NCBI RefSeq assembly: GCF_900156435.1
Contig: NZ_FTPQ01000001.1
Span: 1,674,001 to 1,738,000 of the forward strand
Source of the DNA: Microbacterium sp. RU1D
GTDB taxonomy: Bacteria; Actinomycetota; Actinomycetes; Actinomycetales; Microbacteriaceae
Direction: 5' to 3'
Length of the DNA: 64,000 bases
The notes beneath the pieces are model-generated. The model worked only from the letters and a program-made list of their open reading frames with translations, was not told the DNA's origin and did not search any database. The translations under genes and the position numbers were made by a program. Below, piece after piece: positions 37,964 through 48,029 of this stretch. Position 1 is the stretch's first letter. Every line of letters starts with the position of its first letter.

Positions 37964-38314
37964 ATGAGCAGCATCGCCATCACCGCCCCGACTACACGCC
38001 TGCGCATCACCGCGCGCGGCCGCCGCGTCGTCGCGTTCCTTGTCGCCCTCCCCCTCGCGGTCGCGCTGGGGCTCGCCGTCGTCGGCGGGGGAGCCGCGCT
38101 CGCGTCGAACGAGGCGGGAGCACCTGCCGGGTCGTTCACCGAGATCACGGTGATGAGCGGACAGACGCTCTGGTCGATCGCCGAAGAGCTCGCGCCCGCG
38201 GCCGACCCGCGTGACGTGATCGCGCAGATCACGCGCCTCAACGCCCTGTCGGGCGGGTCCGTCACGGCGGGCCAGCGCATCGCCATCCCCAGTGAATACG
38301 CCCCGACGAACTGA
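37964..38314 (+). CDS. LysM-domain membrane protein, probable SOS cell-division suppressor
   Basis: 116 aa, ATG behind CGAGGAG. One N-terminal membrane helix (residues about 22-47), then a LysM domain (about 60-110: [39 protein letters not shown]). Genes of this size and design divergent from lexA include YneA (Bacillus), DivS (Corynebacterium) and Rv2719c/ChiZ (Mycobacterium), which halt septation during SOS. Position and the LexA-box promoter support the same role; sequence alone does not. Confidence 0.85.
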   Translation: MSSIAITAPTTRLRITARGRRVVAFLVALPLAVALGLAVVGGGAALASNEAGAPAGSFTEITVMSGQTLWSIAEELAPAADPRDVIAQITRLNALSGGSVTAGQRIAIPSEYAPTN

Positions 38315-38393
38315 CCGGCCCGACGAGTCCGACAGCCGAGGTCCCGTGGTTCGTGACCGCGGGCGCGCGTGAGCCGCTCATGTCGCCGCCGCC

Positions 38394-38399
38394 TACGAT
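38394..38399 (+). promoter_or_regulatory. Leaderless -10 (TACGAT) of hisC
   Basis: TACGAT, 7 nt, then GTG 38407. It overlaps the alternative ATG at 38398, which argues against that start. Confidence 0.5.
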
Positions 38400-38406
38400 G
38401 GGTGAG

Positions 38407-39492
38407 GTGAACGTACGCCTCGACGACCTCCCGCTTCGCGACGATCTCCGGGGCATGACGCCCTACGGAGCTCCGCAGGCCGCCCTGCCGGTGGCGCTGA
38501 ACGTGAACGAGAACACGCATCCCGTGCCGGCCGAGGTCGCCGACGACATCTTGGATGCCGTGGCCCGGGCGCTGCGCGACGTCAACCGGTACCCCGACCG
38601 GGAGTTCACCACGCTCCGCGAGGCCTTCGCGCAGTACCTGGGTCACGGTCTGAACCCCGACCAGATCTGGGCCGCGAACGGCTCGAACGAGGTTCTGCAG
38701 CACATCCTCCAGGCCTTCGGAGGGCCCGGGCGGGCCGCGATGGGCTTCGCCCCCACCTACTCGATGTACCCCATCCTCACCCGCGCCACGGGGGCGCGAT
38801 GGATCGCGGGAGAGCGGGAGCACGACTTCACCCTCTCCGCGGAGTCCGCAGCGGACCAGGTCCGCGAGCAGCGACCCGACATCGTCTTCCTCTGCGCCCC
38901 GAACAACCCGACGGGAACACCGCTGCGCCTCGATGTCGTCGAGGCCGTCTACGACGCCTTCGACGGCGTCGTCATCGTCGACGAGGCCTACGAGGAGTTC
39001 GCCCCGCGCGACGAGCCCTCGGCGGTCTCGCTCCTTCCCGGTCGCCCGCGTCTGGTCGTCTCGCGCACGATGAGCAAGGCCTTCGCCTTCGCGGGAGCGC
39101 GCGTGGGCTACCTCGCCGCGGACCCGGCTTTCGTCGACGCCCTGCGCCTGGTGCGACTGCCCTACCACCTGAGCGCGCTCACCCAGGCCGCGGCCACGGC
39201 GGCCCTCGGGCATGCCGACACCATGCTCGCGATGGTCGACGAGATCGTCGCGCAGCGCGACCGCATCTCGGCGACCGTCTCTGCGCTGGGGTATACGGCG
39301 CACGAGTCCTGGACGAACTTCGTCCTCTTCGGTGGGGTCGACGACCCCGCCGCCACGTGGAAGGCGCTCTATGACCGCGGCGTGCTGATCCGCGACGTCG
39401 GCATCCCGCACCACCTCCGCGTCTCGGCCGGAACGGCCGACGAGACCACCGCGTTCCTCGACGCCCTCGCCTCGATAGGATCCCGAGCATGA
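38407..39492 (+). CDS. hisC: Histidinol-phosphate aminotransferase
   Basis: 361 aa from GTG 38407, giving [24 protein letters not shown], the usual N-terminus; upstream in-frame starts at 38353, 38380 and 38398 are less likely. PLP fold type [13 protein letters not shown] ([10 protein letters not shown]), and the PLP lysine in [12 protein letters not shown]. It converts imidazole-acetol phosphate to histidinol phosphate. The ATGA overlap with hisB starts a tight his operon. Confidence 0.95.
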   Translation: MNVRLDDLPLRDDLRGMTPYGAPQAALPVALNVNENTHPVPAEVADDILDAVARALRDVNRYPDREFTTLREAFAQYLGHGLNPDQIWAANGSNEVLQHILQAFGGPGRAAMGFAPTYSMYPILTRATGARWIAGEREHDFTLSAESAADQVREQRPDIVFLCAPNNPTGTPLRLDVVEAVYDAFDGVVIVDEAYEEFAPRDEPSAVSLLPGRPRLVVSRTMSKAFAFAGARVGYLAADPAFVDALRLVRLPYHLSALTQAAATAALGHADTMLAMVDEIVAQRDRISATVSALGYTAHESWTNFVLFGGVDDPAATWKALYDRGVLIRDVGIPHHLRVSAGTADETTAFLDALASIGSRA

Positions 39493-40103
39493 CCGGCCCC
39501 GCCACCTCCCGCACCGCCTCGATCACCCGCGAGACGAGCGAGTCGCGCGTCGAGCTCGAGCTCGACCTCGACGGTCGCGGCGTCAGTGACATCTCCACGA
39601 GCGTGCCGTTCTTCGACCACATGCTCACGGCGTTCGCGAAGCACTCCCTGACCGACCTGCGGGTGCGTGCGACCGGCGACACCCACATCGACGCCCACCA
39701 CACGGTGGAGGACACCTCCATCGTGCTCGGTCAGGCCATCCGTCAGGCGCTCGGCGACAAGTCGGGCATCGCGCGGTACGGTGACGCGCTCGTCCCCCTC
39801 GACGAGGCGCTGGCCCAGGCGGTCGTCGACATCAGCGGACGTCCGTACCTCGTCCACACGGGGGAGCCCGCCGGGTTCGAGCACCACCTCATCGGTGGAC
39901 ACTTCACCGGCTCGCTCGTGCGCCACTCCTTCGAGGCCATCTCCATCCACGCGGGCCTCACCGTCCACGTGCGCGTGGTCGGGGGACGCGACCCGCACCA
40001 CATCGCCGAGGCCGAATACAAGGCGCTCGCGCGCGCCTTCCGCCAGGCGAAGGCCCTCGACCCGCTCGTCGACGGCATTCCGAGCACGAAGGGCGCGCTG
40101 TGA
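39489..40103 (+). CDS. hisB: Imidazoleglycerol-phosphate dehydratase
   Basis: 204 aa, monofunctional. The twin manganese-site motifs are present: [26 protein letters not shown], and [15 protein letters not shown]. It dehydrates imidazole-glycerol phosphate. ATG overlaps the hisC stop and TGA overlaps the hisH GTG. Confidence 0.97.
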   Translation: MTGPATSRTASITRETSESRVELELDLDGRGVSDISTSVPFFDHMLTAFAKHSLTDLRVRATGDTHIDAHHTVEDTSIVLGQAIRQALGDKSGIARYGDALVPLDEALAQAVVDISGRPYLVHTGEPAGFEHHLIGGHFTGSLVRHSFEAISIHAGLTVHVRVVGGRDPHHIAEAEYKALARAFRQAKALDPLVDGIPSTKGAL

Positions 40104-40750
40104 CGGCCAAGCCCGTCGTCGCCGTCCTCGACTACGGCTCGGGCAACGTCCACTCCGCGGTCAAGGCGCTGGTCGAGGCCGGAGCCGACGCCAGGCTGAC
40201 GTCCGACCGGTCGTTGCTGATGGACGCCGACGGTCTCCTCGTGCCCGGTGTCGGAGCGTTCAGCGCCGTCATGGGCGCCCTGAACGCGAGCCGCGGCGGC
40301 GAGATCATCGACCGTCGTCTGGCGGGCGGGCGCCCCGTCCTCGGCATCTGCGTGGGGATGCAGGTCATGTTCGACCGCGGCATCGAGCGCGGCACCGACA
40401 CCCCCGGCCTGGGGGAGTGGCCCGGGACCGTCGACGAGCTCGCCGCTCCCGTGCTGCCGCACATGGGCTGGAACACCGTCACCGCGGGTGAGGGGTCGCG
40501 GCTGTTCGAGGGCATCGAGGACGAGCGCTTCTACTTCGTGCACTCCTACGCCGCGCAGGACTGGTCGCTCGAGGTGACGCCGCCCTTCCCGCAACCCGCA
40601 GTCACCTGGTGCACCTACGGGGCGCCCTTCATCGCGGCCGTGGAGAACGGCCCTCTGGCGGCGACGCAGTTCCACCCCGAGAAGTCGGGCGAAGCCGGCA
40701 TCCGGCTGCTCGCCAATTGGATCGACGGGCTGCGCACGACTACTGTGTGA
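40100..40750 (+). CDS. hisH: Imidazole glycerol phosphate synthase, glutaminase subunit
   Basis: 216 aa, GTG start overlapping hisB. Class I glutaminase: nucleophile in [11 protein letters not shown], and the His-x-Glu of FHPEKSG. It feeds ammonia to HisF, which is not in this window. The hisA gene follows after 45 bp with its own GAGGAG site. Confidence 0.96.
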   Translation: MTAKPVVAVLDYGSGNVHSAVKALVEAGADARLTSDRSLLMDADGLLVPGVGAFSAVMGALNASRGGEIIDRRLAGGRPVLGICVGMQVMFDRGIERGTDTPGLGEWPGTVDELAAPVLPHMGWNTVTAGEGSRLFEGIEDERFYFVHSYAAQDWSLEVTPPFPQPAVTWCTYGAPFIAAVENGPLAATQFHPEKSGEAGIRLLANWIDGLRTTTV

Positions 40751-40795
40751 CCTCGTGCCCGGGCTGGCGAGAGGCGCCTGCCGGCACGAGGAGCC

Positions 40796-41542
40796 ATGAA
40801 CGATTTCGCGTCCACGCCCGAGCTTGTCCTTCTTCCCGCGGTCGACGTGGCAGACGGCAAGGCCGTCCGCCTGACCCAGGGAGAGGCCGGCACCGAGACC
40901 AGCTACGGCGACCCCGTCGACGCCGCCGCCGACTTCGCGCGTCAGGGCGCGCAGTGGATCCACCTCGTCGACCTGGATGCCGCCTTCGGGCGAGGCAGCA
41001 ACGCGCACGTGATGCGCAAGGTCATCAAGCAGGTCAAGGGCGTGCAGGTCGAGCTGTCGGGCGGCATCCGCGACGACCGTTCGCTCGAGGCAGCCCTCGA
41101 GAGCGGCGCGAGCCGCATCAACCTCGGCACCGCCGCCCTGGAGAACCCCGAGTGGGCCGCCGACGTCATCAACCGTTACGGCGAGGCGATCGCGGTCGGG
41201 CTCGACGTGCGTGGAACGACCCTCGCCGCCCGCGGCTGGACTCGCGACGGCGGCGACCTCTGGACCGTCCTCGAGCGCCTGGAGGACGCCGGCTGCAGCC
41301 GCTACGTCGTCACCGACGTGACGAAGGACGGCACGCTGCGCGGCCCCAACATCGAGCTCCTCCGCGAGATGACCCAGCGCACCCCCAAGCCGATCGTTGC
41401 CTCCGGCGGCGTGTCGAGCCTCGACGACATCGCCGCCCTGCGCGAGCTCGTGCCGCTCGGCGTCGAGGGCGCGATCGTCGGCAAGGCCCTGTACGCGGGG
41501 CAGTTCACCCTCGCTGAGGCGCTGGATGTCGCCGGACACTGA
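40796..41542 (+). CDS. hisA: HisA / PriA-type phosphoribosyl isomerase
   Basis: 248 aa TIM barrel. [28 protein letters not shown], catalytic-type D in VDLDAAFG, and the second aspartate in [14 protein letters not shown]. In actinobacteria without trpF this enzyme (PriA) also serves tryptophan synthesis. The [12 protein letters not shown] loop fits PriA, but bifunctionality needs knowledge of the rest of the genome. Overlaps the next gene by 17 nt. Confidence 0.93.
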   Translation: MNDFASTPELVLLPAVDVADGKAVRLTQGEAGTETSYGDPVDAAADFARQGAQWIHLVDLDAAFGRGSNAHVMRKVIKQVKGVQVELSGGIRDDRSLEAALESGASRINLGTAALENPEWAADVINRYGEAIAVGLDVRGTTLAARGWTRDGGDLWTVLERLEDAGCSRYVVTDVTKDGTLRGPNIELLREMTQRTPKPIVASGGVSSLDDIAALRELVPLGVEGAIVGKALYAGQFTLAEALDVAGH

Positions 41543-42335
41543 CGGTCCCCCCGCGGGCGGTCCCCACGACCACGCGCACCGCGCCGACTCGGCGGGCGTC
41601 CCCTGGGAGGGGCGCCGGTTCGAATCGAACCCCCACTCCGGCGACGACGGATCCGCCGATCCGGCCCTCCTCGCCGCCCTGGTGGCCTTCCGCTCGGGCG
41701 ACGGCGACGCGCGCGCCGTCATCGACGCGTATCGCGAGGCCCGACTGCTGATCCCTCTGGTCGCCGAGAAGGGTGACCACGGCATCGGCGCGCACGGCCT
41801 CGAAGTCGACAAGACGCAGGAGCTGTCGATCGTCACGGTGGCCGCCCCCGACGGCCGCAAGGTCCTGCCCGTGTTCACCTCGGTGAGAGCCCTTCAGGCC
41901 TGGGATGCCGCGGCCCGCCCCGTGCCCGCCGACGGTCGCCGCACGGCGCTGGCCGCCGCGTCGGAGGACACCGAGCTCATCGTCATTGATCCCGCGTCGG
42001 AGACGGAGTTCGTCGTCCGTCGTCCCGCCGTCTGGGCGATCGCGCAGGGGGAGACCTGGGAGCCCGCCCACACCTCACCCGCGATCTTCACCGGTCTGCA
42101 GGAGAGCATCTCCGGCGAACTCGCGGTGCTCGACCTCGCCGTCGAGTCCGGCGACCCCACCGGGCGTCTCCGCGGCCCCGAGCTCGTGGTGCACCTGCAG
42201 CTCATGTCCGGGTTGGAGCAGGAGGAGCTGGATGCCGTGCTCGCCCGCATCGCGCGCCGGTGGTCGGCCGACGACCGCATCGCGGTGCTGGTCGACTCGC
42301 TCACGGTGAAGCTGCACCGCAGCAAGGACGTCTGA
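41526..42335 (+). CDS. SseB-family protein
   Basis: 269 aa from ATG 41526, inside the hisA 3' end. The SseB N-terminal domain (residues about 40-150: [44 protein letters not shown]) and a second segment ending [15 protein letters not shown] match actinobacterial SseB proteins found behind hisA. No enzymatic motif; role unknown. The overlap suggests co-translation with hisA. Confidence 0.82.
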   Translation: MSPDTDGPPAGGPHDHAHRADSAGVPWEGRRFESNPHSGDDGSADPALLAALVAFRSGDGDARAVIDAYREARLLIPLVAEKGDHGIGAHGLEVDKTQELSIVTVAAPDGRKVLPVFTSVRALQAWDAAARPVPADGRRTALAAASEDTELIVIDPASETEFVVRRPAVWAIAQGETWEPAHTSPAIFTGLQESISGELAVLDLAVESGDPTGRLRGPELVVHLQLMSGLEQEELDAVLARIARRWSADDRIAVLVDSLTVKLHRSKDV

Positions 42336-42475
42336 CCCGCACGGCGGGCGTGGCGCGATCGCGTCGCGACAGGCGATCGTTCGAGAACAGGGCTGCGTCC
42401 CGCCCGCGCGTCCTGCTCTCGCGCGATCCATACCCCGCGGGTGTCACGGCGGAGTCGGCCCACGGCACAGGCGAA

Positions 42476-42541
42476 GGGGTGCCCCTCTTCGGAAGCAATC
42501 GGGGAAGGGGCCCCGCTCTTGCGTCCGAAGAGGGGCACCCC
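42476..42541. terminator. Perfect 18-bp inverted repeat between convergent genes
   Basis: GGGGTGCCCCTCTTCGGA (42476-42493) and its exact reverse complement (42524-42541) enclose a 30-nt loop that can itself fold (GGGGCCCC core). Between sseB and the reverse DUF1844 gene it would stop transcripts from both sides. The length and perfection exceed a usual terminator, so a dispersed repeat is also possible. The rest of the 232-bp gap shows nothing. Confidence 0.7.
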
Positions 42542-42567
42542 GTAGCCGGTACCCCAGAACGAACGAC

Positions 42568-42993
42568 CTACGTGACGGGACCCGTCCACTTCTCGCCGGG
42601 ACCCTTCCCGATCGGGTCGGGGATGACGGATGCCTCGCGGAAAGCGAGCTGCAGCGAACGCAGGCCGTCGCGCAACGAGCGGGCGTGCATGTCGCTGATC
42701 TCCGGCGCGCCGGCGGTGATGAGGCCGGCGAGGGAGTTGATGAGCTTGCGCGCCTCGTCCAGGTCGAGCTGCTCGGCGGGGTTGTCGGCCAGGCCGGTCT
42801 TGACGGCGGCGGCGCTCATGAGGTGAACAGCGGCGGTGGTGATGACCTCGACCGCCGGCACGTCGGCGATGTCGCGCGTCGCGGAGGCCGAGGCGCGCTC
42901 CTGTTCCTCCCAGCGGGCGAGCCGCTCGTCTTCTCCGCCATGGCGGTGCGCGGCGTGGTCGTCGGAGGGGTGGTCGGAGGGGATCGTGTCCAC
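42568..42993 (-). CDS. DUF1844 protein
   Basis: 141 aa, GTG start. An acidic, histidine-rich N-terminus of about 45 residues precedes the DUF1844 core ([40 protein letters not shown]). This small family sits next to infC in many actinobacteria; function unknown. Its -10 candidate on the minus strand (TAGTCT, 43014-43009) overlaps the infC -10 in a back-to-back arrangement. Confidence 0.85.
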   Translation of the reverse strand: MDTIPSDHPSDDHAAHRHGGEDERLARWEEQERASASATRDIADVPAVEVITTAAVHLMSAAAVKTGLADNPAEQLDLDEARKLINSLAGLITAGAPEISDMHARSLRDGLRSLQLAFREASVIPDPIGKGPGEKWTGPVT

Positions 42994-43007
42994 GTGAATC
43001 TCTCTGC

Positions 43008-43239
43008 TAGACTATGGCGGGCTTCGGAGTGTCTCACTCCGTACGAAAGAGGATCACATCCCACCCGCGCTTGCCGCTCCAGGCTACCGGGTTCCCGCAC
43101 TCCGCTCCGTGTCGCACGGGGTCGCCAGGGTGCAGAAGCCGGTGCTGACAGCACCGTGCCGGGTGGCGTGTGTACTCCTCTTCGCCCGCGAATCCATCGG
43201 ATCGCGGCGGCCACCACCCGCACACAAGAGGAGTTCCGC
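43008..43239 (+). promoter_or_regulatory. infC-rpmI-rplT leader with Shine-Dalgarno sequestration
   Basis: A -10 TAGACT (43008-43013) starts a leader of about 220 nt. It holds hairpins CGGAGTG/CACTCCG (43025-43041) and GGTGCT/AGCACC (43141-43155). The segment ACTCCTCTT (43174-43182) is the perfect complement of AAGAGGAGT (43226-43234), which is the infC ribosome site. Pairing would hide the site, so an alternative fold or bound protein (IF3 or L20 in other bacteria) could set expression. Confidence 0.6.
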
Positions 43240-43866
43240 ATCAGCGATCCCCGCACCAACGAGCGCATCCGAGTCCCGGAGGTCCGTCTCGTCGGACCCA
43301 ACGGCGAGCAGGTCGGCATCGTCCGAATCGAAGCTGCGCTGCGCCTGGCCCAGGAAGCGGACCTCGACCTGGTCGAGGTTGCGCCGAGCTCGAAGCCGCC
43401 CGTGGTCAAGATCATGGATTACGGCAAGTTCAAGTACGAGGCCGCTCAGAAGGCCAAGGAAACGCGTCGTAACCAGGCGAACACGGTCCTCAAAGAGGTT
43501 CGTTTCCGTCTGAAGATCGAGGCCCACGACTACATCACCAAGCTCAAGCGCGCCGAGGGCTTCCTCCAGGCGGGCGACAAGGTGAAGGCCATGATCCTGT
43601 TCCGCGGTCGTGAGCAGTCGCGTCCCGAGCAGGGTGTGCGCCTGCTCCGCAAATTCGCGGAAGACGTCGCCGAGTTCGGCACGGTCGAGTCGAACCCCAC
43701 GATCGACGGCCGCAACATGGTGATGGTGGTCGCTCCTCACAAGAACAAGTCCGAGGTCAAGACCGAGCAGAACGCGCAGCGCGCGGCGAACCGCGAGGCG
43801 GCGCGCAGCGCATCCCGCGGCGAATCGGCCCCGGAAGAAACGCCGACCTCGGCCCCCGCCGAGTAA
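43240..43866 (+). CDS. infC: Translation initiation factor IF-3
   Basis: 208 aa from an ATC codon at 43240. No ATG, GTG or TTG in this frame lies near the conserved start [20 protein letters not shown], while AAGAGGAG ends 6 nt before the ATC. A non-canonical AUU/AUC start is a known infC trait that lets IF3 restrict its own translation. N-domain to about residue 75, linker rich in K, C-domain to about 170, then an E/A/S tail. Heads infC-rpmI-rplT. Confidence 0.93.
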   Translation: MSDPRTNERIRVPEVRLVGPNGEQVGIVRIEAALRLAQEADLDLVEVAPSSKPPVVKIMDYGKFKYEAAQKAKETRRNQANTVLKEVRFRLKIEAHDYITKLKRAEGFLQAGDKVKAMILFRGREQSRPEQGVRLLRKFAEDVAEFGTVESNPTIDGRNMVMVVAPHKNKSEVKTEQNAQRAANREAARSASRGESAPEETPTSAPAE

Positions 43867-43914
43867 AGCTCCCCAGACTCCCGCTCCGCCGGGAACACCA
43901 ACGAAGGAAGACAG

Positions 43915-44109
43915 ATGCCGAAGCAGAAGACCCACTCGGGTGCCAAGAAGCGCTTCAAGCTCACCGGTAGCGGCAAGCTCATGAAGCAGCAGGCCGGTAT
44001 GCGCCACAACCTCGAAGGCAAGGCCTCGAAGCGCACTCGCCGCCTCAACCAGGAGCAGGTCCTGGCCAAGGGTGACTCGAAGGTCGCCAAGAAGCTCCTC
44101 GGTCTCTGA
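43915..44109 (+). CDS. rpmI: 50S ribosomal protein L35
   Basis: 64 aa, basic: [20 protein letters not shown], and [16 protein letters not shown]. It starts 48 nt after infC with AAGGAAGA upstream and precedes rplT by 29 nt, the conserved order. Confidence 0.98.
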   Translation: MPKQKTHSGAKKRFKLTGSGKLMKQQAGMRHNLEGKASKRTRRLNQEQVLAKGDSKVAKKLLGL

Positions 44110-44138
44110 GCGCCGACGCACGTTAGGAAGAAACAGAA

Positions 44139-44522
44139 ATGGCTAGAGTCAAGCGGGCAGTAAACGCCCACAAGAAGCGTCGCGTCATCCTCGAGCGCGC
44201 CTCCGGTTACCGCGGACAGCGTTCGCGCCTGTACCGCAAGGCCAAGGAGCAGGTCACCCACTCCCTCGTCTACGCGTACCGCGACCGTCGCAAGCGCAAG
44301 GGCGACTTCCGTCGTCTGTGGATCCAGCGCATCAACGCCGCGTCCCGTCAGAACGGCCTCACCTACAACCGCTTCATCCAGGGCCTCGGCCTCGCGGGTG
44401 TGCAGGTCGACCGTCGCATGCTCGCCGAGCTCGCCGTGAACGAGCCGGCCGTGTTCGCCTCGCTCGTGCAGACCGCCAAGGCGGCGCTGCCCAGCGACGT
44501 CAACGCTCCGAAGTCCGCGTAA
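44139..44522 (+). CDS. rplT: 50S ribosomal protein L20
   Basis: 127 aa. [37 protein letters not shown] and the late [13 protein letters not shown] are family hallmarks. An early 50S assembly protein; in several bacteria it represses its own operon through the leader. Last gene before a strong terminator. Confidence 0.98.
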   Translation: MARVKRAVNAHKKRRVILERASGYRGQRSRLYRKAKEQVTHSLVYAYRDRRKRKGDFRRLWIQRINAASRQNGLTYNRFIQGLGLAGVQVDRRMLAELAVNEPAVFASLVQTAKAALPSDVNAPKSA

Positions 44523-44538
44523 GTCGCGTCTTCCCCCG

Positions 44539-44568
44539 AACGGGCGTCCTCCTCGGAGGGCGCCCGTT
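44539..44568 (+). terminator. Terminator hairpin after rplT
   Basis: AACGGGCGTCCTC pairs with GAGGGCGCCCGTT (one G-U) over a 4-nt loop, followed by TTC. It is 16 nt after the rplT stop. Confidence 0.85.
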
Positions 44569-44613
44569 TCGTCGTTCGCGCGCGGCATCCCGGGCTCCAT
44601 GCCGCCACCGCCA

Positions 44614-44619
44614 TACACT
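44614..44619 (+). promoter_or_regulatory. Leaderless -10 (TACACT) of the rRNA methyltransferase
   Basis: TACACT, 6 nt, then GTG 44626. Confidence 0.5.
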
Positions 44620-44625
44620 GGTCAC

Positions 44626-45423
44626 GTGCTGGAGAACCCCCGTTCGCCGCGGGTGCGCGCCGTGGCCAAGCTCAGCAAGCGCGCTGCCCGCCAGGAGACC
44701 GGCCTGTTCCTCCTCGAGGGGCCGCAGGCCGCCCGCGAGGCTCTGGCCTGGGCGCCCGAGACGGTGCTCGAGCTGTACGCGACGCCGGCCGCCATGGAGA
44801 AGCACGCCGACGTGCGCGATGCCGCCGACCGCGCCGGCGTGGAGCTGCAGTACACGACCGAGGCGGTCCTGGATGCCATGGCCGACACGGTCACGCCGCA
44901 GGGCATCGTCGCCGTGGCCCGACAGTCGCCGACGGCGCTGAGGGACGTGCTCGCGGCGGGGCCGCGCCTGGTCGCGATCTGCGAGGAGGTGCGCGATCCC
45001 GGCAACCTCGGCACCATCATCCGTGCCGCCGACGCCGCGGGCGCGGACGCCGTCATCCTGACCGGTCGCACCGTGGACCCCTACAACCCGAAGGTCGTGC
45101 GCTCCACCACGGGGTCGCTGTTCCACGTGCCCGTGGCCGTCGACCTCGAGCTGTCCGACGTCGTCGCGCGCATGCACGAGGCGGGGCTCCGGGTGGTCGC
45201 GGCGGACGTCGACGGTGACGACTTCCTGGCATCCCGCGACCGTCTCGCCGAGCCCACGGCGTGGCTGTTCGGCAACGAGGCGCGCGGTCTCGACGACGAC
45301 GCCCTGGCGTACGCCGATCTGGCTCTGCGCCTGCCGATCTACGGCCGCGCCGAGTCGTTGAACCTCGCGACCGCCGCGAGCGTCTGCCTGTACGAGACCG
45401 CGTTCGCCCAGCGGGCCCGCTGA
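44626..45423 (+). CDS. SpoU/TrmH-family RNA 2'-O-methyltransferase
   Basis: 265 aa from GTG 44626. An N-terminal substrate-binding domain (FLLEGPQAAREAL) is followed by SPOUT motifs: RDPGNLGTIIRAADAAGADAV (motif 1), LFGNEARGL (motif 2), and LPIYGRAESLNLATAASVCLYE (motif 3). A gene here between rplT and pheS is typical, as TsnR/RlmB-like. The methylated nucleotide is not predictable. Confidence 0.9.
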   Translation: MLENPRSPRVRAVAKLSKRAARQETGLFLLEGPQAAREALAWAPETVLELYATPAAMEKHADVRDAADRAGVELQYTTEAVLDAMADTVTPQGIVAVARQSPTALRDVLAAGPRLVAICEEVRDPGNLGTIIRAADAAGADAVILTGRTVDPYNPKVVRSTTGSLFHVPVAVDLELSDVVARMHEAGLRVVAADVDGDDFLASRDRLAEPTAWLFGNEARGLDDDALAYADLALRLPIYGRAESLNLATAASVCLYETAFAQRAR

Positions 45424-45502
45424 GCCGCTGCGCGCACGCCTCCGGCTGTTACAGAACGGTTAAGGCGTGCGCGGGAATGTGGTCGCTCGCACCACATGCT
45501 CA

Positions 45503-45508
45503 TAGGGT
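45503..45508 (+). promoter_or_regulatory. Leaderless -10 (TAGGGT) of the transporter operon
   Basis: TAGGGT, 6 nt, then ATG 45515. Confidence 0.5.
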
Positions 45509-45514
45509 GATCAC

Positions 45515-46276
<762 letters not shown>

Positions 46277-46403
46277 CCGCCCGACGGCGTGGAACGAGGA
46301 GGTTCTCCCGCCGACCGACACTCGACCGTCCCCGGTCGTCCTCGCGCGCCGTCGCCCCCCCCGACCCCTTTCCGCACAGCACACGTAACCAAGGAGACAT
46401 CAC

Positions 46404-47303
46404 ATGCGTAAGACTCGTTTTCTCGCCGGCGCGAGCATCGTCGCCGCCGGCCTGCTGGCCCTGACGGCCTGCAACAGCGGCACCCCCGGCGCCGCTCCCG
46501 CCGAGGGCGACGGCACCGACACCACGCAGCTGTGGGAGGTGGCGTCCGACGTCTCGCTCGACGGCAGCCCCACCTACGAGCGCATGGTCTCGGCTGACAA
46601 GGTCGTCGTCGGCGTCAAGGAAGACCAGCCCGGCCTCGGCTTCAAGGACCCGGTCTCGAACGAGCGCGGCGGCTTCGACGTCGAGATCGCCCAGTGGATC
46701 GCGGCGTCGCTCGGCTTCGACGCCGACAAGATCGAGTACAAGACGATCCCCTCGGCCAACCGCGAGCAGGAGCTGGTGAACGGCAACGTCGACTACTACG
46801 TCGGCACCTATTCCATCACCGACAAGCGCAAGCAGCAGATCGACTTCGCCGGACCGTACCTGATCACGGGCCAGGGCCTGCTGGTCGCGGCCGACAACGA
46901 GGACATCAACGGCCCCGACGACCTCGCCGGCAAGATCGTCTGCTCGGTCACGGGTTCGACCCCGCTGCAGCGCATCCGCGACGAGTACAACCCGGGCGAC
47001 ACCGTCGAGTACGACACCTACACGCAGTGCCTCGAGCAGCTGCGCTCCGGCTCGGTGGACGCCGTCACGACCGACCAGGCGATCCTCGCCGGATACGTCG
47101 CGCAGGAGCCGGAGACGTTCAAGATCGCCGGTGACACCTTCAGCGAGGAGCGCTACGGCGTCGGCCTCCCCAAGGGCGACACCGTGCTGAAGGACCACAT
47201 CAACACCCTGTTCAACGACGGTGGCGACGTCTGGACCGCGCTGTTCGAGAAGAACCTCGCGCCGGCCGGCATCGAGGGCGAGCAGCCCACCGCCGACGAG
47301 TGA
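46404..47303 (+). CDS. gluB: Glutamate-type ABC transporter, substrate-binding lipoprotein
   Basis: 299 aa. Lipoprotein signal with lipobox L-T-A-C, lipidated Cys23. SBP_bac_3 domain: VVVGVKEDQPGLGFKDP, GFDVEIAQWIAASLGF, YVGTYSITDKRKQQIDFAGPYL, and SGSVDAVTTDQAILAGY. Anchored outside the membrane, delivering an amino acid to the permeases. AAGGAGA site upstream. A 16-bp hairpin follows the stop. Confidence 0.93.
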   Translation: MRKTRFLAGASIVAAGLLALTACNSGTPGAAPAEGDGTDTTQLWEVASDVSLDGSPTYERMVSADKVVVGVKEDQPGLGFKDPVSNERGGFDVEIAQWIAASLGFDADKIEYKTIPSANREQELVNGNVDYYVGTYSITDKRKQQIDFAGPYLITGQGLLVAADNEDINGPDDLAGKIVCSVTGSTPLQRIRDEYNPGDTVEYDTYTQCLEQLRSGSVDAVTTDQAILAGYVAQEPETFKIAGDTFSEERYGVGLPKGDTVLKDHINTLFNDGGDVWTALFEKNLAPAGIEGEQPTADE

Positions 47304-47306
47304 CCC

Positions 47307-47348
47307 GTTCGGGGTCGGCTCATCCGGACGGGTGAGCCGACCCCGAAC
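47307..47348 (+). promoter_or_regulatory. Perfect 16-bp intercistronic hairpin gluB-gluC
   Basis: GTTCGGGGTCGGCTCA (47307-47322) pairs perfectly with 47333-47348 over a 10-nt loop. It probably stabilises the gluB 3' end or partly terminates, giving more binding protein than permease. That is common in such operons and inferred here. Confidence 0.75.
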
Positions 47349-47372
47349 CCCTCCTACGACTAAGGACCACGC

Positions 47373-48029
47373 ATGGGTGTCATCACCGACAACCTCGACA
47401 TCTGGAGCGAAGCGCTCGTCGGCACGCTCGTGCTGTTCTTCGCGGGCGGCGCGCTCGCGCTCGTGCTCGGCATCATCGTGGGCGCGATGCGTGTCTCGCC
47501 CGTGCCGATCGCGCGCGCGGTGGGCACGTTCTACGTCAGCGCCATCCGCAACACCCCGCTGACCCTGGTGTTCTTCGCCTTCGTGTTCGCGCTACCCCCG
47601 CTGCTGGGACTCCGGCTGACCGGCGACGTCTCGTTGACGCTCGGCATCTGCGCCCTGGGCATCTACACCGCAACCTACGTCGCCGAGGCCATCCGCTCCG
47701 GCGTCAACACCGTTCCCGTCGGGCAGGCCGAAGCCGCGCGGGCGCTGGGGCTCGGGTTCGGTCAGGTCATGACCCTCGTCGTGCTCCCGCAAGCCTTCCG
47801 ATCCGTCATCCCCCCGATGATGAGCGTGTTCATCGCGCTGCTGAAGAACACCACCGTCGCCGCCGGCTTCTCGATCGTCAACCTCGGCTCGGTGCGCAAC
47901 TACCTCAGTGAGCGCGGCGAGAACGCGTTCCTCGTCATCCTGTGGGTGATGGTCATCTTCGTCGCGCTGGTGCTCCTGCTCTCGTGGGTGCAGCGCACGC
48001 TCGAGAACCGATGGAGGGTCGCACGATGA
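47373..48029 (+). CDS. gluC: Glutamate-type ABC transporter, permease
   Basis: 218 aa, about five membrane helices. HisM/GlnP-type EAA loop: EAIRSGVNTVPVGQAEAARALGLG. The N-terminal half (GTFYVSAIRNTPLTLVFFAF) matches the polar amino-acid permease family. Coupled to gluD by an ATGA overlap. Confidence 0.93.
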   Translation: MGVITDNLDIWSEALVGTLVLFFAGGALALVLGIIVGAMRVSPVPIARAVGTFYVSAIRNTPLTLVFFAFVFALPPLLGLRLTGDVSLTLGICALGIYTATYVAEAIRSGVNTVPVGQAEAARALGLGFGQVMTLVVLPQAFRSVIPPMMSVFIALLKNTTVAAGFSIVNLGSVRNYLSERGENAFLVILWVMVIFVALVLLLSWVQRTLENRWRVAR

